From Thermodesulfobacteriales bacterium (GTDB lineage Bacteria; Desulfobacterota; Thermodesulfobacteria; Thermodesulfobacteriales; Thermodesulfatatoraceae): DNA of 7,194 bases. The stretch lies in assembly GCA_026985945.1 (NCBI GenBank), contig JALSPN010000248.1, forward strand, positions 1-7,194, in the 5' to 3' direction. The notes beneath the pieces were generated by a model, which was not told the origin of the DNA, ran no database searches, and saw only the letters and a program-made list of their open reading frames with translations. Below, piece by piece: positions 1 through 5,579 of this stretch. The translations under genes and the position numbers were made by a program. The first letter of the stretch is position 1; each line of letters starts with the position of its first letter.

Positions 1-98
1 CCGAGAAGAGAAGAAACATGGGCCAGGAAGAAACTTCCACCTGAGGGGGTAATTTTTTCATCGGTGAAGTCAATTAGGATTTTTGATATATTGTCCAT
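1..98 (-). CDS. Transposase N-terminus, probable IS1380 family (truncated by window edge)
   Basis: A leftward gene starts at ATG 98 and leaves the window after about 33 codons without a stop. A near-perfect Shine-Dalgarno AGGAGGTG (110-103) precedes it, with 6 bases between AGGAGG and the ATG. The visible protein begins MDNISKILIDFTDEKIT, then P-S-G-G-S-F-F-L and A-H-V-S-S-L-L. The pattern of a short beta-like stretch, then T-x-x-x-G, then a hydrophobic helix resembles the N-terminus of IS1380-family DDE transposases (in ISEcp1 roughly L-T-S-N-A-G-L-F-L-L). No catalytic residue is visible because the DDE domain lies outside. The family call is tentative. Whether the gene is intact cannot be judged here. 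Confidence 0.55.
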   Translation of the reverse strand, partial: MDNISKILIDFTDEKITPSGGSFFLAHVSSLL

Positions 99-163
99 GG
101 GGCACCTCCTGGGTGAAGATATAATTTTTCTGTTTCCTTTGAAATATAAAAGAGAGGTGCCCC
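99..163 (-). promoter_or_regulatory. Leader hairpin that can hide the transposase ribosome-binding site
   Basis: On the transposase strand, GGGGCACCTC (163-154) and GAGGTGCCCC (108-99) are perfect 10-bp inverted repeats separated by a 45-base loop. The downstream arm contains the GAGGTG core of the Shine-Dalgarno and ends at the base next to the ATG. Pairing would therefore block translation. A possible -10 box TTATAT (124-119) lies inside the loop, with only weak -35 candidates upstream. A transcript started there would lack the upstream arm and stay translatable, while a transcript reading in from outside would form the stem. This arrangement is known for IS10 and IS50. Its operation here is inferred. 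Confidence 0.6.
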
Positions 164-178
164 TTTCTCATCTCTTAT

Positions 179-213
179 CCGGAAATTAGGGATCTGCTAA
201 CCGGAAATTAGGG
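179..213. repeat. Two direct copies of CCGGAAATTAGGG, 22 bp apart
   Basis: CCGGAAATTAGGG occurs at 179-191 and again at 201-213 in the same orientation, separated by 9 bases. The start-to-start distance is 22 bp, about two turns of DNA. Read toward the transposase, each copy looks like an IS end (CCCTAATTTCCGG). The pair may be a terminal plus subterminal transposase-binding site, or one copy may be a scar of an earlier insertion. Confidence 0.6.
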
Positions 214-239
214 GTATCTTTACCTACGAGAATAAAAAC

Positions 240-267
240 TTGAAAATTTCCTCATTTTTCCTATGTT
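240..267 (+). promoter_or_regulatory. Candidate sigma-70-type promoter for the fused kinase gene
   Basis: TTGAAA (240-245) and TATGTT (262-267) are spaced by 16 bases, a fair match to -35 and -10 boxes. They lie about 30 bases upstream of the kinase start in otherwise non-coding, AT-rich DNA. The -10 box matches the consensus at four of six positions. The promoter lies outside both candidate IS ends, so it probably belongs to the host gene. Confidence 0.4.
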
Positions 268-285
268 AAGCCTTACCTTTCATTT

Positions 286-291
286 AAGGAG
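286..291 (+). promoter_or_regulatory. Ribosome-binding site AAGGAG of the fused kinase gene
   Basis: AAGGAG lies 5 bases before ATG 297. It supports this start for the 531-residue kinase. Confidence 0.75.
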
Positions 292-296
292 CGAAT

Positions 297-1892
297 ATGG
301 ATCTGCCGCCTCTTATTCAAAAATTATTGCGTCCAGAGGCTTATCCTCACCGGCCGGATAAGATCGAACTCGTCCAAACTCATATCTCTTTTGTGTTCCT
401 GGCCGGAGACCTGGTTTACAAGATCAAAAAGCCCGTAAATTTCGGTTTTCTGGATTTTACCACCCTTGAAAAACGGAAGTTTTTTTGTGAGCGGGAAGTG
501 ATTCTCAACCGCCGCCTTTGTCCGGAAATTTATCTCGGGGTGGTTCCCGTAGTAGAAAACGAAGCGGCTTACTTCGAAAGGGAAGGGGAGCCGGTAGAGT
601 GGGCCGTCAAGATGAAACGTCTGCCCGAAGAGGGTATGATGCCCCGCCTTATCAAAGAAAAGCGTCTTAATGAAGGCCACCTGGATCTTATTGTGAATAA
701 ACTGGTTCCCTTTTATCAGGAGGCCGAGACAGGCCCTGCCGTTAATAAGTATGGTTCCCTGGAGACTATTTCTTTCAATGTGGAAGAAAACTTCTCCCAG
801 ACTCGAGATTTTGTAAATAAGGCCCTTGCCCTCCATCGTTACGAGCACATCGTTTCCTGGTCCCGAAATTTCATGAAGGAAAGGGCGGCCCTTTTTGAGG
901 CCCGGGTGGCAGAGGGCTACATTCGTGATGGGCATGGGGATCTTTATTCCGCCAATATTTGTTTCGATGAGTCCCGCCAAAAGGTTTATATCTTTGACTG
1001 CATCGAATTTAATGACCGGTTTCGGTGTGGAGACGTGGCCCAGGATCTGGCCTTCTTAGCCATGGATCTTGATTTTCATCATCTCAGATCCCTTTCCCGT
1101 TATTTTATCGAAAAATACATTTCCTTAGCTAGGGACAACCAACTGCGTGAGATTTTAAATTTTTACAAATGTTATCGGGCCTACGTGCGGGGGAAAATTG
1201 GCTGTTTTACCTGGGCATCTCCTGAAGTGGAAGAAGAAATCCGTGAAAAAAATCTTCAGGATGCCAGGCGTTATTTTGATCTTGCCTATCTTTATGCCGA
1301 AGGAAAACCCTATCTGGTGATAGTTTTTGGCCTTTCGGGCACGGGAAAAAGCACTCTGGCCAGGGCCTTGGCCGCCAGACTCCTTGCCAACTACTACAAT
1401 TCTGACATCGTGCGCAAGAAACTTCTGGGCATCCCCCCCGAAGAACATCATTATGAACCTTTCGGAAAGGGAATCTATGGTGAAGAGATGACCCGTCGCA
1501 CCTATGAAGCCTTGGCAGAATTTGCAGCTCAGGATCTCCAGGAAGGAAGGGATGTTATCCTTGATGCCACTTACCGTTCCGGGGCTTTCCGGGAGCTTGT
1601 TTTTCAAAAGACGCAAAAGATCCCCAAAGTCGTTTTATTTGTTCAGTGTGTGGCCCCTGATGAAGTCATTAAAAGACGCTTTGAGGAACGGGCCCGGAAA
1701 ACCGGCGAGCCATCTGACGGGCGCTGGGAAATTTATATCCGGCAGAAAGAAATATTTGAAGCGCCAACCGATATACCGGAAGATAATTTACTGGTCCTGG
1801 AGAGCACTTCTCCGGTAGAAGAACTCGTCGCACAGGTTTTTGAAAAATTAAAGAGCTTTGAAGGCAAAATTTCTCAAAAGGCCGGGTCGTAA
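297..1892 (+). CDS. Fused aminoglycoside-phosphotransferase-like / P-loop kinase protein (COG2187-COG0645 type)
   Basis: This 531-residue soluble protein has two phosphotransferase-type halves. Residues about 1-335 resemble the aminoglycoside/choline kinase fold. They contain an HGDLYSAN catalytic loop (213-220, with D215 and N220), a metal-binding aspartate in IFDCIEF (D234), and a lysine-rich VYKIKKPV stretch (40-47) where the ATP-binding lysine is expected. Residues about 338-520 form a P-loop kinase with Walker A GLSGTGKS (345-352), a conserved D370 after the first helix, and an ILDATY strand (421-426). Such fusions are widespread and often annotated as bifunctional aminoglycoside phosphotransferase/ATP-binding proteins. 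Their substrate is generally unknown, and the name does not imply antibiotic resistance. The gene has a good ribosome-binding site at 286-291 and overlaps bioG by 35 bases, so the two are probably co-transcribed. A role in biotin synthesis is not supported by the sequence. Confidence 0.88.
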   Translation: MDLPPLIQKLLRPEAYPHRPDKIELVQTHISFVFLAGDLVYKIKKPVNFGFLDFTTLEKRKFFCEREVILNRRLCPEIYLGVVPVVENEAAYFEREGEPVEWAVKMKRLPEEGMMPRLIKEKRLNEGHLDLIVNKLVPFYQEAETGPAVNKYGSLETISFNVEENFSQTRDFVNKALALHRYEHIVSWSRNFMKERAALFEARVAEGYIRDGHGDLYSANICFDESRQKVYIFDCIEFNDRFRCGDVAQDLAFLAMDLDFHHLRSLSRYFIEKYISLARDNQLREILNFYKCYRAYVRGKIGCFTWASPEVEEEIREKNLQDARRYFDLAYLYAEGKPYLVIVFGLSGTGKSTLARALAARLLANYYNSDIVRKKLLGIPPEEHHYEPFGKGIYGEEMTRRTYEALAEFAAQDLQEGRDVILDATYRSGAFRELVFQKTQKIPKVVLFVQCVAPDEVIKRRFEERARKTGEPSDGRWEIYIRQKEIFEAPTDIPEDNLLVLESTSPVEELVAQVFEKLKSFEGKISQKAGS

Positions 1893-2535
1893 AAAGCTCC
1901 TGGTCTTTTTTCTGGGCTGGGGAATGGATGAAACACCCTTCCTGGAATTGATTCCCCGGGAATGGGATATCCTCTTTCTTTACGACTTCTCTACCTGGAG
2001 CCCTTTTGCGATTCCTGAAGGCTACGCGGAAATAAAGGTTCTCGCCTGGTCTTTTGGGGTGACAGCTGCCTTATCTTTAAAGGATCTTAACTTCCCCCTC
2101 CTTTGTGTGGCGGGAACCGGGGCCTTTTATCATTCGCGTTTGGGCATTCCTCCCCGTATCTTTGACGCCACTCTGGAAGCTTTGAAAAAAGCCCCCCAAA
2201 AGACCCTTTTCTCTTTTTACCGGAACATGTTTTCTGAGCAGAAGGACCTGGTCCGTTTCCTGAAAAGAAGGCCCCAGAGGCCCTTTTCCTCTCTGGTGGA
2301 GGAGCTTGAAGCCTTAAAAGAAAGAAATTTCCCCCCCAATGCCAGGGCCTCTGTGGTCATCACCCTTCATGATCGTATCATATCCGCCAGAAATCAAAAA
2401 AGGTTTTGGGCTGAAAGGGCCCGCCTCAGTGAAGTCCCCCTCGGGCATTTTCCCTTTTATCAATTTCGAGACCTGGAAGATTTCTGGAACAAAAACTTCA
2501 GAGGCGTTGCCAGAGCCTTTCAAAATCTATCTTAA
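1858..2535 (+). CDS. bioG: Pimeloyl-ACP methyl ester esterase BioG (DUF452 family)
   Basis: BioG hydrolyses the methyl ester of pimeloyl-ACP. This ends the elongation cycles begun by BioC and hands pimeloyl-ACP to BioF. The 225-residue protein has an alpha/beta-hydrolase pattern typical of BioG: an early GWGMD motif (20-24), a nucleophile elbow AWSFGV with S65, a GTGAF strand followed by a GIPPR segment (86-100), and likely triad partners D172 (HDRIIS) and H197 (GHFPF). The family is usually about 200-230 residues. The reading frame opens just after a stop at 1849-1851, and TTG 1858 is the only conventional start before the GWGMD motif. It has only a weak AAGAG two bases upstream, and a CTG at 1900 is a less likely alternative. 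The 35-base overlap with the kinase gene suggests translational coupling. Its 3' end overlaps the opposite-strand nuclease gene by 38 bases. Confidence 0.88.
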   Translation: MKAKFLKRPGRKKLLVFFLGWGMDETPFLELIPREWDILFLYDFSTWSPFAIPEGYAEIKVLAWSFGVTAALSLKDLNFPLLCVAGTGAFYHSRLGIPPRIFDATLEALKKAPQKTLFSFYRNMFSEQKDLVRFLKRRPQRPFSSLVEELEALKERNFPPNARASVVITLHDRIISARNQKRFWAERARLSEVPLGHFPFYQFRDLEDFWNKNFRGVARAFQNLS

Positions 2536-3037
2536 GAGGGCAGGGGAGGTCTTTGAAGGGAAAAGAGCCCCTCTCACCATCAAAGACCTTGGAATATTTC
2601 CCTTCCTTAAGGGCGAAGATGCGAGCCTTTTTAAGGGAGGGATAGACCAGGACGAAGTAGGGGACTTTTTCCCTTTCGTAGAGGGCGAATTTGAGGATTT
2701 CGTCTCGCTGGGCGGTATTGGGGGAGACCACCTCGATGGCCACCAGAGGGGGTTCTTTGAGATAGTCTTCCACCTGGTGACAGACGAGGGAGAGATCAGG
2801 CCTTACCACGGTGTTCTGGTCAATGATCCAGTCAAGCTCGGGGAAGACAAAACACCTCTCAGGGCAATCCCTTAATTGCTCCTCAAGGAGAGCCCCCAAA
2901 ACAAGACAAACCAATTGGTGTTTGGCCAGGGGAGAAGGGGCCATGGCGTAGGGGACACCCTCAATGAGTTCCCAGTCTCCCTCCCATTGCCGATAATCCT
3001 CAACGGTATATCTTTCTTTAAGTTCCGGAAGCCCCAT
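2498..3037 (-). CDS. Uma2-family (DUF820) PD-(D/E)XK nuclease-like protein
   Basis: The 179-residue protein has the layout of Uma2/DUF820 proteins, which share the restriction-endonuclease fold. It shows an N-terminal YTVEDYRQW then WELIEG segment (10-27), PSPLAKH (35-41), VRPDLSLV with D81, PPLVAIEVVSP with E102, and K116 in RDEILKFALYE. D81, E102 and K116 would form the metal-binding active site, so it looks catalytically intact. Cellular function is unknown for nearly all members, although they are abundant and often multicopy in cyanobacteria and some thermophiles. I chose ATG 3037 because members typically begin at the GLPELKERYT-like segment. A longer frame opens at TTG 3100, but neither start has a clear ribosome-binding site. 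The gene lies between bioG and bioC on the opposite strand and is probably an acquired insertion into the biotin cluster. Confidence 0.85.
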   Translation of the reverse strand: MGLPELKERYTVEDYRQWEGDWELIEGVPYAMAPSPLAKHQLVCLVLGALLEEQLRDCPERCFVFPELDWIIDQNTVVRPDLSLVCHQVEDYLKEPPLVAIEVVSPNTAQRDEILKFALYEREKVPYFVLVYPSLKKARIFALKEGKYSKVFDGERGSFPFKDLPCPLKIDFERLWQRL

Positions 3038-3066
3038 AGCAAGTTTAAGCTGGTAAACAAAATTTC

Positions 3067-3094
3067 TTGAAAGAGTGCTTCTAATCTTTATATC
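3067..3094 (+). promoter_or_regulatory. Candidate promoter for bioC-bioD, possibly shared AT-box with the divergent Uma2 gene
   Basis: TTGAAA (3067-3072) and TATATC (3089-3094) are spaced by 16 bases, a plausible promoter pointing at bioC. Its start of transcription would fall near 3101, giving a leader under 20 bases. On the other strand the same AT-rich box reads TATAAA (3092-3087) and could serve the Uma2 gene. A promoter is expected here because the antisense gene interrupts the bio cluster. The boxes are judged by eye only. Confidence 0.4.
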
Positions 3095-3118
3095 TAACAA
3101 AATTCGAACAAACAGTCC

Positions 3119-3853
3119 ATGATAGATAAAGTCTTGCTTAAAAAGCGTTTTCTAAGGGCTCTTTTTAACTACGAAAAAGAGGCCATCATTCAAAGAAAAA
3201 TGGCCCAGGATCTCCTTAAGGCCCTTTCTTTCAAAGACTTTTATTCCCGCGTGTTGGAGATAGGTGCCGGCACCGGTCTTTTTACCCGTAAGTTCGTAAG
3301 GAGTTACAGGTTCGATCTTTACCTGGCCTCTGACCTCTTGCCAGCCTGTTCGCTCTTTTTTAAGGAATTGCCCGTCTATTTTCTGGCTCTGGATGGAGAA
3401 AGCCCCCCGTTTAAAGCGGAAAGTTTTTCTCTTATCGTTTCGAACGCTACCTTTCAGTGGTTTTTAAAACCTCAAGAGAGTTTTTTAGCCTTCGAGAGGC
3501 TTCTTATTCCGGAAGGGATTCTGGCTTTTACTTCTTTTGGCCCGGAGACCATGAAAGAGCTGGGCCCGAAAGAGAAACCCGCAGGGCTCCTCAAGATTGA
3601 AGAGATTTTATCCCTTAAACCTCCGGGGTTTGATATACTTGAAACGCAGATCGTAAAGCGGGTTCTTTATTTTGAAAATTCTCGGGAAGCCCTGAAACAC
3701 ATTAGAAATACCGGTGCTATGGGTTATCTTAAATCGTGCTGGTCCTTGCCGGAGATCAAAAAATGGAGCCAAAAATATGAGACTCTCCGCACTGAAAAGG
3801 GGCTTCCTTTGACTTTTGAGTCCATTCTGGTGGTGTGGAGGAAAAAAGCGTGA
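3119..3853 (+). CDS. bioC: Malonyl-ACP (malonyl-CoA) O-methyltransferase BioC
   Basis: BioC uses S-adenosylmethionine to methylate the free carboxyl of malonyl-ACP or malonyl-CoA, so that fatty acid synthase can build the pimelate chain. The 244-residue protein is a class I methyltransferase. It has motif I VLEIGAGTG (45-53), an acidic residue D72 at the end of the second strand, LDGESPPF (91-98), and the FSLIVSNATFQWF segment (103-115), whose SNA-x-QW core is characteristic of BioC. The N-terminal MIDKVLLKKRF and helix with IIQRKMAQ (24-31) and the C-terminal GLPLTFESILVVWRKK are also typical. The length matches the family (about 250). ATG 3119 fits family N-termini, but there is no Shine-Dalgarno before it, and the likely promoter is very close. 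Its end overlaps the bioD start in GTGA (3850-3853). Confidence 0.92.
   Translation: MIDKVLLKKRFLRALFNYEKEAIIQRKMAQDLLKALSFKDFYSRVLEIGAGTGLFTRKFVRSYRFDLYLASDLLPACSLFFKELPVYFLALDGESPPFKAESFSLIVSNATFQWFLKPQESFLAFERLLIPEGILAFTSFGPETMKELGPKEKPAGLLKIEEILSLKPPGFDILETQIVKRVLYFENSREALKHIRNTGAMGYLKSCWSLPEIKKWSQKYETLRTEKGLPLTFESILVVWRKKA
3837..3841 (+). promoter_or_regulatory. Ribosome-binding site GGAGG that fixes the bioD start
   Basis: GGAGG lies inside the end of bioC, 8 bases before GTG 3850. An upstream in-frame GTG at 3835 has no such site and would place the GGAGG inside its own coding region, so 3850 is preferred. Confidence 0.75.
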
Positions 3854-4515
3854 TTTTTTTTATTACCGGAACAGATACGGGAGTGGGAAAGACTTATGCC
3901 ACCGCTCTTCTGGCCGGGGCCTTCAAAGCCCTCGGAAAAAGCGTAAGCACGCAGAAACTTGTCCAGACCGGGGCCACTTCTCCTGAAGACCTGGAAGTTC
4001 ACTACCGACTTGCCGAACTCGGGGCTCCAGCTCAAAAGTTTTCCTGCCCTTATGTTTTTTCCTATCCTGCGGCTCCTGAAACGGCTGCAGCTTTAGAAAA
4101 TAAGGAAATAGACCTTCGGTTTTTGAAAAAGTGTGTGGAGGAGCTTTCCAGGGCCTTTGAGGTGGTTCTAATCGAAGGAGTGGGGGGGCTTTATGTCCCT
4201 TTGACGAAAGATTTTACCGTTCTGGACTTTATAAATCTTCTGATGTGTCCGGTCTTTGTGGTTTCTGCAGCCCGGCTCGGCACCATCAATCATACCACCC
4301 TTACCATAAATACCCTCAAACAAAGGGGCCTTTTCGTGGCGGGTCTTCTTTACAACTGGCACTTTGCTACCGACGAATTTCTGGCCCGTAAAAGCCTTGA
4401 AGACATAAAAAGACTCACCGGCATAGAAAAAGTCCTTCCATTCCCCACCATTGAGGAGAAAATCCCTGAAGACTTGCTTGCGAGGGCCGTCCGCTTCCTT
4501 GAGGGGATTTTTTAA
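3850..4515 (+). CDS. bioD: ATP-dependent dethiobiotin synthetase BioD
   Basis: BioD forms the ureido ring of dethiobiotin from 7,8-diaminopelargonic acid, CO2 and ATP, the penultimate step of biotin synthesis in the cytoplasm. Counting from GTG 3850, the 221-residue protein has the P-loop GTDTGVGKT (7-15), the substrate-binding lysine in KLVQTG (36-41, usually KPVQTG), the EGVGGLYVPL loop (109-118, usually EGAGG), LGTINHT (143-149), and a GLLYNW strand (165-170) where the nucleotide base is bound. Family length is about 220-240. The start overlaps the bioC stop as GTGA, indicating translational coupling. The stop codon TAA shares TTAA with the stop of the convergent rseP gene. The small changes in the KPVQTG and EGAGG motifs are conservative, and function is expected to be intact. 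Confidence 0.93.
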   Translation: MIFFITGTDTGVGKTYATALLAGAFKALGKSVSTQKLVQTGATSPEDLEVHYRLAELGAPAQKFSCPYVFSYPAAPETAAALENKEIDLRFLKKCVEELSRAFEVVLIEGVGGLYVPLTKDFTVLDFINLLMCPVFVVSAARLGTINHTTLTINTLKQRGLFVAGLLYNWHFATDEFLARKSLEDIKRLTGIEKVLPFPTIEEKIPEDLLARAVRFLEGIF

Positions 4516-5579
4516 CTTTTTTGCATTAATCTCAGGATGTCGTTATAAAAGACCACCATCATCAGGACGATAAGGATTGCAAGCCCCACTTTCATAACCA
4601 GTTCTTTGGTCTTTTCTGAGAAAGGTTTCCCGCGGACAGCTTCGATGGTAAAGAGCACCAGGTGCCCGCCATCAAGCATGGGAATGGGAAGAAGATTAAG
4701 GACCCCCAGATTTACCGAAAGCACAGCCATAAAAGAAACCAGGGGCCAGAGACCAGCCTGGGCCTGCTCCCCTGCAAGTTTGGCAATAAAAAGAGGGCCC
4801 CCAAGGGTGGAGAGGGGCAGCACGCGTTCGATGAGTTTTACAATTGAGACCAGAGTAAGCTTTATCATGGCTACCACCATCAGGAAGGACTCCCAGATGG
4901 CCTTTGGAGGAGCCACTTTTTGAAATTCGGCCTTTCCAGCAGCCATGATCCCGATCATGGGGACCTTTACTTTCTCTCCAAAGATGTTTTTCACTTCTCG
5001 CAAACGGGGCGTTACGACGAGGATCAGTTTCTGTTCTCCGCGCTTGATGGTAAGCCTTAAGGGTTTTCCGGCGCTCTTTTTGATAACTTCATTCAGTTCC
5101 TGCCAGCTCTGGATGGGCCTCCCATTTACGGCCACGATAAGATCTCCGGCCTTAAGCCCCGCCTGGGCTGCCGGAGAATCAGGAAGCACCTTACCAATTT
5201 GAGGGAGATAGACGGGCTTTCCCTGAAAAGAAAAGACCAGGACGAAAAAGACCCAGGCCAGGACAAAGTTGGCCAGAGGGCCTGCAATTACGATGAGGGC
5301 CTTATCCCTCAAAGGACGATGGGAAAAAGAGTAGGGGACCTCTTCCGGGCGGACTGCCTCCCCTGGATTTTCTCCCAGAAGCTTCACATAACCACCAAGC
5401 GGAACGGCTGAAAGACAATATTCTGTCCCCCCCCGGACAAATCCCCAGATTCTGGGGCCAAAACCCAGAGAAAACTTGAGCACCCGCACTCCCACCCAGC
5501 GGGCTACCAGAAAATGGCCAAGTTCGTGAAAAAAAATGAGGACCCCTAAAACTACTACGACTCCGATTACGGTATGCAT
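4512..5579 (-). CDS. rseP: Membrane-embedded site-2 zinc protease RseP (M50 family)
   Basis: RseP cuts membrane-bound substrates within the bilayer, classically anti-sigma factors such as RseA in the sigma-E envelope stress pathway, and in some species remnant signal peptides. The 355-residue protein starts with a hydrophobic helix carrying the zinc motif HELGH (18-22), with H18 and H22 as ligands and E19 catalytic. A conserved GGYVKLLGE region (62-70) follows, then a second membrane segment (about 95-117) and one PDZ domain (about 126-190, with the PQIGKVLPDSPAAQAGLKAGD core). A third membrane region precedes LLPIPMLDGGH (296-306), with D303 as the third ligand, and a C-terminal membrane segment follows (about 327-345). 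E. coli RseP is about 450 residues with two PDZ domains; this is the shorter single-PDZ form. ATG 5579 overlaps the dxr stop in TGATG, with GGAG 8 bases upstream. A TTG three bases earlier is the alternative. Confidence 0.93.
   Translation of the reverse strand: MHTVIGVVVVLGVLIFFHELGHFLVARWVGVRVLKFSLGFGPRIWGFVRGGTEYCLSAVPLGGYVKLLGENPGEAVRPEEVPYSFSHRPLRDKALIVIAGPLANFVLAWVFFVLVFSFQGKPVYLPQIGKVLPDSPAAQAGLKAGDLIVAVNGRPIQSWQELNEVIKKSAGKPLRLTIKRGEQKLILVVTPRLREVKNIFGEKVKVPMIGIMAAGKAEFQKVAPPKAIWESFLMVVAMIKLTLVSIVKLIERVLPLSTLGGPLFIAKLAGEQAQAGLWPLVSFMAVLSVNLGVLNLLPIPMLDGGHLVLFTIEAVRGKPFSEKTKELVMKVGLAILIVLMMVVFYNDILRLMQKS

Larger units (their letters stand above)
1..190 (-). mobile_element. Partial insertion sequence (probable IS1380 family), transposase-proximal end
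   Basis: The left edge of the window appears to be one end of an insertion sequence running off to the left. It holds the start of a leftward transposase gene, a leader of about 90 bases and a candidate terminal repeat. Read inward, the repeat starts CCTAATTTCCGG (190 down to 179). From memory, IS1380-family elements such as ISEcp1 have ends beginning CCTA, which fits, but the match is short. A second copy of the same sequence at 201-213 means the true boundary could be near 190 or near 212. The other end and any target-site duplication lie outside the window, so the element's limits are inferred. Confidence 0.45.

Noticed and set aside
324..980. Minus-strand open frame of 218 codons inside the kinase gene
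   Set aside because: It lies entirely antisense to a protein with clear kinase motifs and shows no recognisable domain or ribosome-binding site.
297..1892. Kinase as an aminoglycoside resistance gene
   Set aside because: The first domain only shares the fold and catalytic loop. The fused architecture belongs to a broad family of unknown substrate, so resistance cannot be claimed.
2339..2875. Plus-strand open frame of 178 codons opposite the Uma2 gene
   Set aside because: It is a mirror frame of the recognisable Uma2 gene and the end of bioG, with low-complexity composition and no family resemblance.
3052..3060. GGTAAACAA, resembling half of a BirA biotin-operator site upstream of bioC
   Set aside because: The expected partner half at about 14-16 bases on either side is absent, so a biotin-repressor operator cannot be supported.
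3038..3100. N-terminal extension of the Uma2 protein from TTG 3100
   Set aside because: It adds 21 residues not typical of the family, starts at TTG with no ribosome-binding site, and would run over the likely bioC promoter.
3835..3849. Earlier GTG start for bioD
   Set aside because: GTG 3850 has GGAGG at ideal spacing and a GTGA overlap with bioC. The earlier GTG has neither.
4500..4530. Possible bidirectional terminator between bioD and rseP
   Set aside because: There are T-runs but no convincing stem, as the best pairing is about three base pairs.
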